Below are positions 1 through 5,056 of a DNA stretch of 5,774 nt, one piece after another. The translations under genes were made by a program, and so were the position numbers. Under the pieces are notes generated by a model. That model searched no databases. It saw only the letters and a list, made by a program, of their open reading frames with translations, and was not told the DNA's origin. The stretch lies in NCBI GenBank assembly GCA_903872255.1, contig CAIQJW010000307.1:1-5774 (forward strand). The letters are read 5' to 3'. The DNA comes from an uncultured delta proteobacterium (lineage in GTDB: Bacteria; Desulfobacterota; Syntrophorhabdia; Syntrophorhabdales; Syntrophorhabdaceae). Every line of letters begins with the position of its first letter. The stretch's first letter is position 1.

Positions 1-2650
1 GATCGGTGATGTCGAACGCGAAATAGGACGAATAGCCCACGTCGCTTATGGGCGTCTTCACGCAGTTGGTACATGACGTGCCGGTATTCCTGCACGCCCC
101 TCCTATGCCCATACCGCCGATAAGGATCGTCTTCCAGGTGTATCTTGTCTTGGCGCCGTTGGGATCATTCCCCGCAGCTCCGATGCTCGCGTCGAATATG
201 GCTACCGGCTGATTGACATAGAAGATATGGCAGTAGCTCGTGCTCGTTAGGTAGTTCAAGTACGGCAGGGCCCCTTTCGGTATGAACGCCCAGCGCTCAG
301 TGCCGAGCGCCACATCCGTCGTTTCCAGACGGGCCGCGGTATTTACTGGCAGGTTGTCGAAGCTGAGCTTGCCGAGTTCGAAAGCATGGAGCATCCCGTC
401 GTTGGCCCCGACGAAGACCATCCCCCTTGACTTGTAAGAGCCCACCGAACTCCCTGCCGAATCAACATCGTTGACATACTGATAGTATGTCCGGTCACCG
501 TAGCCTTCGGGCGCGGACAAGTGGTATGAGTTCAAGGGTACCGAACTCTTGATCTTGGGGGTCGACTGGATTATGTCCCCCAGCTTCCACACGTGGGTCC
601 CTTCTACCCCGTTGTAGGTCGTCGTAACGGTCCGGTTGCGGTATCCCGTTACATCGTAACCCTCGACGTAGTTGACGATCTTCTGGGCCGTCGTGAGATC
701 CGGCGCCTGGAGATATGTCTGCAGGGTCCCCGCCTGTGCCGTCGTGAAGGGTATCATACTCGATCCGTCAACCGTAGTGTAAATGCTTCGCGGGGACGAA
801 GCGAGATCCCTCTGCCACAGCAGGATCCCGGCCTCCCAGAGGTTGTTTGTTTCGTCAAGATCGACAGGGGACGGATGATCTTCGGTGCCCTTCTGGGCGG
901 ACGAATTGGGTGTGTACCTTCGCACGACCGTTTTCGCGAGGCCGACATCAAATTCATACTCGATGATATCATCGCTGTATATATCAAGGAGGTTGTTCTT
1001 GACTGTGTCTTCCCTCAGGGTGCTGTTGCCTATCAGGGGATCGATATAGTACCAGAGGTTCTGCATCTCACCGGTCCAGTCTATCTCCGCATTCGAAAAC
1101 ATGCGCTTGGGAAAAAAGAACGCCTGGAGGATGTTCGCCCCGCTTCCCTCCGCAGAGGCGAGGACGGATGCGGCGGTCCCTGAAGAGGCGCGCCTGAGCA
1201 TATCATTGAGGGCGTTGCCGACACTCGCGACCATAGTGTCGCCTTCGTCGGCCTCGTAGAAATTATAAGGGAGCCCTGTTCTGTTCTTGTCCCATTCGCG
1301 GCACCCCTCGTTCCAAACCCCGGTGGGGTTGCAGACAGATATGGGATAGGTCACGTTCCGACTGTCGGACGGCACCCCGGTAAAACCGTAGGGAACCTTG
1401 TCGGCACCTGAATAATCAAAACCGCCGAATATTGCCGTCGTGATCATGGCGCGCCTTCCCTGCAGCTTTACCGTGGCATCCTGGTCGCCGAACGCATAGA
1501 TCGTGTAGACGTTGGCATATTGAGACCCCGTCAAATCCGACCGCAGGTCGCTTGTATGGATTTGGTTGGCGGCCAGCGCCGGGTCAGTGCCGGAGTTCCA
1601 CTGGCCATCCGAGAAGAGAAGGACGAAAGCCCTTCGGCAAGGGACGGCGGTATTCACCGTGGCCACCTTGTCGTAGTAAGGGTCAATATCCCCGTTGCCC
1701 TTGCCGATGTATGCACTGTTGCTGACATCGACGGAATAATTCAGGCTCTGGCGAAAGTAATTGTTCGCGCTTTGGATGGCCTGACCGGTGGGTGTGCCGT
1801 TTGTGGCCACCCTTGTGTTTATCTGCGTCTTCAAAGTGGCCAGGGGCGTGTTCTTACCGGCGTAGATCTTGCCGTCAAGCCCGCCGCTATCGTTAAATCC
1901 CATGAACTCGAAATTGACCTTGCCGTAGAAATCATCGACTATGCCCGTGATGGTCGCCGGATCCACCTTAACCCGGATATTATAATTACTAATCGTGCTG
2001 TTTCCGAGCGGGCATGATGTGCCCGTCACGGTCAGCCGCCTGTTGTACAGATAGCTGCTGTTCGATATTGCAAACGTACACCCGGTGGTCGTGTCCACAA
2101 AGGTGGCCTGGTAACTCCCGCCGGTGTTATAGAACTCGTTCCCTTCGCTTTGCAGGGTCTCGGAATCATACATCCTTCCCCCGGTCAGGGCCTTTCGAAC
2201 AACGTCGACCCTTGTTGTCCCTATCCAGTTGAGCAGGTTGCCGGAGATAGCCGTTGCCGTGCCGATCTTGTTGGAGCAGGACCCGGTGGTGTTGACCTCG
2301 AAGCGCCCGTTCGTCGTGCTGTACTGGTAACAGGCGGCTGAATCGAAATAACCGTAATATGTCTTGGTCGTGCTGTATTTCTGATTCACGTAGTCGGTGT
2401 GGGTCGTCTTGGGGACGCCGCACATAGCGCTGGAGTTGGGCGATGAACGGTAGTTATAGAGCTCGCAGGCCATGTACGCCGAGAACTGCATGCTGCCGGA
2501 AAGGTCCATGACGACCATCACGTTGGGCTTTACGGCATTCGTCGAAAAGACGGGGAATACGCAGTAATCATTGTTCGTCGCTGCATGCACAGAAACGTTA
2601 CACCCCAGGGCCAACAAGCAGAAGAATGCAACAACAAGAGCCTTTCTCAT
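1..2650 (-). CDS. pilY1: PilY1-type type IV pilus tip adhesin/assembly protein (C-terminus outside window)
   Basis: Reading the minus strand from the ATG at 2650 gives 883 uninterrupted codons to the window edge. Residues 1-23 form a Sec signal peptide (MRKALVV start, likely cut after VHA); A-L-G-C17 is a weak lipobox alternative. A von Willebrand factor A domain follows: MIDAS motif D49-L-S51-G-S53, threonine loop GTPTG (285-289), and FSDG (346-349). It contains a cysteine-bearing insertion with the PilY1-family segment GNLLNW...DVVRKALTGG (137-158). A nine-residue Ca-loop-like motif N319/D321/D323/D327 lies inside the domain. From about residue 685 begins the PilY1 beta-propeller region: GDIIQSTPKIKSSVP, VGANDGMLHAFE, ERWAFIPKGALPYL, FYVNQPVAIFDASIG and ILIGGMGIGG. 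Known family role: calcium-modulated, secreted or tip-located T4P factor that primes assembly, counters retraction and mediates adhesion. It is last in the visible pilus operon. The family assignment is very secure; the substrate or surface bound cannot be read from the sequence. Confidence 0.95.
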   Translation of the reverse strand, partial: MRKALVVAFFCLLALGCNVSVHAATNNDYCVFPVFSTNAVKPNVMVVMDLSGSMQFSAYMACELYNYRSSPNSSAMCGVPKTTHTDYVNQKYSTTKTYYGYFDSAACYQYSTTNGRFEVNTTGSCSNKIGTATAISGNLLNWIGTTRVDVVRKALTGGRMYDSETLQSEGNEFYNTGGSYQATFVDTTTGCTFAISNSSYLYNRRLTVTGTSCPLGNSTISNYNIRVKVDPATITGIVDDFYGKVNFEFMGFNDSGGLDGKIYAGKNTPLATLKTQINTRVATNGTPTGQAIQSANNYFRQSLNYSVDVSNSAYIGKGNGDIDPYYDKVATVNTAVPCRRAFVLLFSDGQWNSGTDPALAANQIHTSDLRSDLTGSQYANVYTIYAFGDQDATVKLQGRRAMITTAIFGGFDYSGADKVPYGFTGVPSDSRNVTYPISVCNPTGVWNEGCREWDKNRTGLPYNFYEADEGDTMVASVGNALNDMLRRASSGTAASVLASAEGSGANILQAFFFPKRMFSNAEIDWTGEMQNLWYYIDPLIGNSTLREDTVKNNLLDIYSDDIIEYEFDVGLAKTVVRRYTPNSSAQKGTEDHPSPVDLDETNNLWEAGILLWQRDLASSPRSIYTTVDGSSMIPFTTAQAGTLQTYLQAPDLTTAQKIVNYVEGYDVTGYRNRTVTTTYNGVEGTHVWKLGDIIQSTPKIKSSVPLNSYHLSAPEGYGDRTYYQYVNDVDSAGSSVGSYKSRGMVFVGANDGMLHAFELGKLSFDNLPVNTAARLETTDVALGTERWAFIPKGALPYLNYLTSTSYCHIFYVNQPVAIFDASIGAAGNDPNGAKTRYTWKTILIGGMGIGGACRNTGTSCTNCVKTPISDVGYSSYFAFDITD

Positions 2651-2657
2651 CTATCTT

Positions 2658-2665
2658 CTCCCTTT
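2658..2665 (-). promoter_or_regulatory. Ribosome binding site of pilY1 overlapping the pilD stop
   Basis: AAAGGGAG lies 7 nt before the pilY1 ATG at 2650. It overlaps the TAA stop of the prepilin peptidase gene at 2666-2664. This arrangement supports the chosen pilY1 start and suggests translational coupling: ribosomes finishing pilD would open the site for pilY1. Confidence 0.7.
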
Positions 2666-3446
2666 ACCTATGCAAAAATAACGTATTGAAAGCATGGATG
2701 ACCCCCGGGCCAAAAAATAGATACATCACAGCGCATATGGACAGAAAAGGGCCGAACGGGATCGCATACCGGGTGCCCTCCCCCTTGCCTTTCATGAGCA
2801 TAAGCGGGATCCCGATCAGGGTCCCGACGACCGATCCGCCGATGAGCGAGAAGAGAACGCCCTTGAATCCGCTGAACGAGCCAATCATTGCGAGGAGTTT
2901 GATGTCTCCCCCTCCCATGCCTTCCCTCTTTGTGATCAGCTGATAACCGTACGCGATAATGAATAAGACGCCGCCGCCGACAAGCACCCCGTAGACAGCG
3001 TCCATGACCCGGAAACCCGGCCTGAAAAAAGATATGATCAATCCCGCGACCATTCCCCCGATGCTCAAAATATCCGGGATGATCTGGAAATCATAATCAA
3101 TGAAAGAAATTGCGATAAGTATTGCCGTAAAAAAGATCTGGATAAAGAATTCATATGACAGTCCCCATCTACGGTAGATCATCGTGAAAATAACTGCGGT
3201 TATAAGTTCAACGAGGAAATAGCGGAATGATATCCCGGCCCCGCAATCCCTGCATTTGCCCTTTAAGACCAGATAGCTGACAAGCGGGATATTATCGTAA
3301 AACCTGACGGGTTTTTCACATGCCGGGCATGCCGACGACGGACGGATTATGGATTTCTTGCGGGGGATCCTGTAAATGCAGACGTTAAGAAAGCTGCCAA
3401 TTACGGCGCCAAGTATAAAAACTACTATAGAATACGTTATATGCAT
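2664..3446 (-). CDS. pilD: Type IV prepilin peptidase / N-methyltransferase (PilD, family A24)
   Basis: 260 residues, a usual length for the bifunctional enzyme. It cleaves prepilin leaders after Gly at the cytoplasmic face of the inner membrane and methylates the new N-terminal residue. Motifs in order: a first membrane segment with GSFLNVCIYRIP (17-28); the cytoplasmic zinc-binding cysteine pairs C40-P-A-C43 and C65-R-D-C68 found in full-length PilD; the first catalytic aspartate in FIDYDFQIIPD (D117); and the second in GMGGGDIK (D181), both aspartates as in TFPP aspartyl proteases. Several further hydrophobic segments make it a polytopic membrane protein. ATG 3446 is 12 nt after the minor-pilin stop, with only a modest GGGA ribosome site, so translation may be coupled to the upstream gene. 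Its likely substrates, two prepilins, are encoded immediately upstream. No key residue is missing. Confidence 0.97.
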   Translation of the reverse strand: MHITYSIVVFILGAVIGSFLNVCIYRIPRKKSIIRPSSACPACEKPVRFYDNIPLVSYLVLKGKCRDCGAGISFRYFLVELITAVIFTMIYRRWGLSYEFFIQIFFTAILIAISFIDYDFQIIPDILSIGGMVAGLIISFFRPGFRVMDAVYGVLVGGGVLFIIAYGYQLITKREGMGGGDIKLLAMIGSFSGFKGVLFSLIGGSVVGTLIGIPLMLMKGKGEGTRYAIPFGPFLSICAVMYLFFGPGVIHAFNTLFLHR

Positions 3447-3458
3447 AATATCCCGGGC

Positions 3459-3824
3459 TCACTTTATATTCTTCAATACCCCATTCTCATCAATTGTCCA
3501 GATATCATCATATATCTTGTCATTATTGAGGTCGGCTTTGGCCTCAGCAATGAAACGGTCGGAACTCGCATTGCGTATTTGGAAATGATACTTCCTGGCC
3601 GTATGCTTCCAGTCGGCCAGCTTCGTCTCATCTGACGTATATGTGCCATGCTTTGCCTTATATGCTTCTTCTGCTTCCCTTATGCATACCATTTGAGTTT
3701 TCATTCCCTTTTCAACCTGTCTCTTCACCCGTATAGCGCCGAGAGGAAGAGCGATAAGGACTATAACGATAACGATGACAACCCCTACCAGCAGTTCAAT
3801 AACCGTAAAACCTTTTCTGTCCAT
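3459..3824 (-). CDS. Minor type IV pilin / pseudopilin-like protein
   Basis: 121 residues. A five-residue leader MDRKG is followed by FTVIELLVGVV, a class III signal: Gly(-1), Phe(+1) and Glu(+5) for cleavage by the prepilin peptidase encoded next. The hydrophobic alpha1-N helix runs to about residue 30 (VIVIVIVLIALP). Mature length would be 116, shorter than the neighbouring major pilin. The globular part begins with a charged helix (EAEEAYKAKHGTYT, a common minor-pilin pattern) and ends in FIAEAKADLNNDKIYDDIW. That stretch holds a possible calcium loop with D98, N100, D102 and D106, then W109 and TIDENG. A single cysteine (C47) is present, so there is no internal disulfide. It resembles PilE/GspG-like minor pilins, but the subtype cannot be settled. 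Position between the major pilin and PilD, with PilY1 downstream, suggests a tip or priming subunit working with PilY1 (inference). Start ATG 3824 is preceded by a weak AAAGG site. Confidence 0.9.
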   Translation of the reverse strand: MDRKGFTVIELLVGVVIVIVIVLIALPLGAIRVKRQVEKGMKTQMVCIREAEEAYKAKHGTYTSDETKLADWKHTARKYHFQIRNASSDRFIAEAKADLNNDKIYDDIWTIDENGVLKNIK

Positions 3825-3838
3825 AATGCCTTTATTAA

Positions 3839-3863
3839 GAGGGGACCTTTATCAGGCCCCCTC
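3839..3863 (-). terminator. Hairpin between the pilin gene and downstream pilus genes (attenuator or mRNA end-stabiliser)
   Basis: In minus-strand RNA, GAGGGGGCC and GGUCCCCUC form a 9-bp stem around a 7-nt UGAUAAA loop, 21 nt after the pilA stop codon. One pair is G-U in this strand but would be A-C in plus-strand RNA, so the structure fits transcription from the minus strand. It is followed by UUAAUAAA rather than a solid U run, so full termination is doubtful. Partial termination or 3'-end protection of the pilA message is more likely. Confidence 0.6.
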
Positions 3864-3884
3864 GGTGTAATTTATATTCCTTAA

Positions 3885-4340
3885 TTAGTTCTTCGGAACA
3901 TATTTTGCGTTCATACCACTGGGGCTTGACCAAGCCCATGTTGCAAGACCCGCAGTACTTGTAAGGGCCAGAGTCTGGCCGTCAACATCAGCTGTGCCAA
4001 TACCCTGAATTGTTGCCGTTATTACGACAACACCAGCAGCATCAGCAGTAACAACCATTGCCGAAATGTATTTCACCGGCACAGTAATGCCTAAACCAGT
4101 AGCGATGGTAGCAATGTCTCCAGCCGCACATGCAAGAGCACCAGTCGATGATTCACTCGAGAGTGCTATACATGCAGTCTTAACGGAACCTATTGCGCTT
4201 GTTACTTCTGTGAGACGGGCCTTTCTCGTGTAATCCATGTAGGCCGGCAGAGCGATGGCCGCGAGGATACCAATGATGGCGATGACGATGAGGAGCTCAA
4301 TCAACGTAAAACCCTTTGTGTTCTTGTGAAGCTTTAACAT
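3885..4340 (-). CDS. pilA: Major type IVa pilin (prepilin)
   Basis: 151 residues. Leader MLKLHKNTKG is ten residues, basic, ending in Gly(-1); the mature protein starts FTLIELLIVIAIIGILAAIALP with Glu at +5, the canonical type IVa N-terminal helix, then AYMDYTRKAR. Mature length is 141, in the normal range for type IVa pilins and much longer than the roughly 60-residue Geobacter pilin. The head domain is Ala/Thr/Val rich with a strand-rich pattern (VKYISAMVVTADAAGVVVITATIQGIG). The C-terminal end TWAWSSPSGMNAKYVPKN aligns by eye with the usual D-region, but the two expected cysteines are absent. The only cysteines are C57 and C71, which could pair with each other. It forms the pilus fibre after PilD processing. 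The perfect Shine-Dalgarno and strong promoter fit high expression. First gene of the pilus cluster; it may be named pilE in some genomes. Confidence 0.95.
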   Translation of the reverse strand: MLKLHKNTKGFTLIELLIVIAIIGILAAIALPAYMDYTRKARLTEVTSAIGSVKTACIALSSESSTGALACAAGDIATIATGLGITVPVKYISAMVVTADAAGVVVITATIQGIGTADVDGQTLALTSTAGLATWAWSSPSGMNAKYVPKN

Positions 4341-4344
4341 ACTG

Positions 4345-4352
4345 CACCTCCT
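4345..4352 (-). promoter_or_regulatory. Strong ribosome binding site of the major pilin gene
   Basis: AGGAGGTG ends 4 nt before the ATG at 4340, close to a perfect match to the 16S anti-Shine-Dalgarno. It fixes the pilin start and suggests high translation, in contrast to the weak sites of the next two genes. Confidence 0.85.
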
Positions 4353-4385
4353 GGTATAATGTAAGATAGTATTACTTCAATGCCT

Positions 4386-4413
4386 ATTGTAGCACAATTA
4401 AACCCCTTGTAAA
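4386..4413 (-). promoter_or_regulatory. Sigma-70-type promoter of the pilin operon, with extended -10
   Basis: On the minus strand a -35 TTTACA (4413-4408; five of six to TTGACA), a 16-bp spacer and a -10 TACAAT (4391-4386; five of six to TATAAT) are followed by the pilin gene. The bases before the -10 are TGC, an extended -10. Transcription would begin near 4379, giving a leader of about 40 nt. No sigma-54 GG-N10-GC element was found, although pilA promoters in several proteobacteria use sigma-54. Confidence 0.65.
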
Positions 4414-4427
4414 TGACTTTTGTCACA
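4412..4427 (-). promoter_or_regulatory. Possible CRP/FNR-family operator
   Basis: TGTGA-CAAAAG-TCATT on the minus strand matches eight of ten informative bases of the CRP dyad TGTGA-N6-TCACA. Its core TGAC-AAAA-GTCA is a perfect inverted repeat. The centre is about 40 bp before the predicted start site, overlapping the -35, which is the classical class II activator position. Short motifs like this arise by chance, so this is a candidate only. Confidence 0.35.
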
Positions 4428-4644
4428 CTTTTACATTATCGTCGAGGATCAGAAAAACTTTACAAATTCAAGAGGTCCACCGTGCCCTGCTCCATCACTT
4501 CATCATACAGTACCGATTTTATCTTTGACAACCGGATACCGTCTCAAGAAGACCTTTTTTGGATTCCGGATCAAGAGGCTGTATCGCAATTCCTCGCCCA
4601 CCAACCAAAGCGGGTATATTATACCTGCCGGCATAAAACCCCCG
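4428..4644. other. Intergenic stretch without an intact gene; possible decayed gene tail and a 19-bp dyad
   Basis: No ORF here has both a start signal and a recognisable product. On the minus strand two short open stretches read like protein: 4647-4519 (includes AIQPLDPESKKGLLETVSG) and, in another frame, 4543-4460 (includes LSKIKSVLYDEVMEQGTVDL, ending TAA at 4460). They overlap at 4519-4543, so one frameshift would join them, which could mark the 3' remnant of a lost gene; chance is equally possible. A near-palindrome, GCGGGTATA-T-TATACCTGC, lies at 4610-4628 (9-bp arms, one mismatch) and contains TATAAT on the minus strand but no matching -35. Confidence 0.3.
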
Positions 4645-4887
4645 CCGTCATCCCGGGGCATCATCCAGTGCCGGGTATTCACCCCACCAGCCGTCATCCC
4701 GGGGTATCATCCAGTGCCGGGTATTCACCCCACCAGCCGTCATCCCGGGGCATCATCCAGTGCCGGGTATTCACCCCACCAGCCGTCATCCCGGGGTATC
4801 ATCCAGTGCCGGGTATTCACCCCACCAGCCGTCATCCCGGGGTATCATCCAGTGCCGGGTATTCACCCCACCAGCCGTCATCCCGGG
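4645..4887. repeat. Tandem minisatellite: five 46-bp units plus a 13-bp partial sixth
   Basis: Units start at 4645, 4691, 4737, 4783 and 4829, each beginning CCGTCATCCCGGGG and ending CACCCCACCAG. A sixth starts at 4875 and follows the unit for 13 bp. The five full units are identical except at unit position 15, which reads C, T, C, T, T in order. Each unit holds a small inverted repeat, CCCGG at positions 8-12 and CCGGG at 27-31. There are no spacers, so it is not CRISPR. Because 46 is not a multiple of three and the unit has no stop in several frames, long artificial ORFs run through the array. It ends inside the palindromic element beginning at 4875 and shares its CCGTCATCCCGGG end. Confidence 0.95.
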
Positions 4888-4995
4888 CTTGACCCGGGAT
4901 CCAAGGTTTTGTTTTTATTATTGTTTCTGGTGTTTACGGTTTACAAAAAGCTCAAAAAGAAAAACCTTGGATTCCCGCTTTCGCGGGAATGACGG
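4875..4995. repeat. REPIN/MITE-like element: two inverted palindromic repeats around an AT-rich core
   Basis: About 36 bp at the left (4875-4910) and 35 bp at the right (4961-4995) are imperfect inverted copies: both start CCGTCAT from outside and end ATCCAAGGTTTT inward. Each arm is itself a hairpin: ATCCCGGG-CTTGA-CCCGGGAT (4880-4900) and ATTCCCGC-TTTC-GCGGGAAT (4971-4990). The 50-bp core is AT-rich and encodes nothing. The design, paired REP-like palindromes without a transposase, resembles REPINs, small MITEs and the Neisseria dRS3 family, whose ATTCCC...GGGAAT palindrome is similar. Read on the minus strand the right hairpin has a GAAA tetraloop and, after ATCCAAGG, a T-rich run. It might therefore serve as a weak terminator for the ABC-transporter gene ending at 5057 (inference). 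Confidence 0.8.
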
Positions 4996-5056
4996 ACGGT
5001 GGTTTATTCCGGTGCTTTGCACGTTTCCGGCGGAAAATGTTTAAGACACAGTCTCC
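4996..5056. other. Short spacer downstream of the ABC transporter gene; no clear terminator
   Basis: This 61-bp gap between the ABC gene stop and the palindromic element has two very small dyads on the minus strand (TTTCC-GCC-GGAAA and GTGC-AAA-GCAC). Neither is followed by a T run, so I do not call a rho-independent terminator. Confidence 0.5.

Noticed and set aside
593..2423. Several ORFs of 63-196 codons on the plus strand and in another minus frame across the pilY1 region
   Set aside because: They are shadows of the 883-codon pilY1 frame, which has a signal peptide, MIDAS residues and family motifs throughout.
2626..3884. Plus-strand ORFs opposite pilD and the minor pilin
   Set aside because: They lie antisense to genes with clear catalytic or class III signal motifs and show no recognisable features of their own.
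3885..4340. Conductive short aromatic-rich pilin (Geobacter type)
   Set aside because: The mature protein is about 141 residues with a full head domain and few aromatics, unlike the roughly 60-residue aromatic-dense pilin.
4341..4440. Sigma-54 promoter for pilA
   Set aside because: No GG-N10-GC element with the right spacing is present on the minus strand, while a good sigma-70 promoter is.
4610..4628. Second promoter based on TATAAT in the minus strand
   Set aside because: There is no -35-like hexamer at 16-18 bp; the TATAAT is part of a near-palindrome.
4645..4887. CRISPR array
   Set aside because: Repeat units are directly contiguous with no unique spacers, and no cas gene is nearby.
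4413..5044. Three long plus-strand ORFs with repeated HPVPGIHPTSRHPG-type peptides
   Set aside because: They come from the 46-bp array being read in three frames; the same DNA gives all three peptides, there is no ribosome site, and the sequence is a non-coding repeat.
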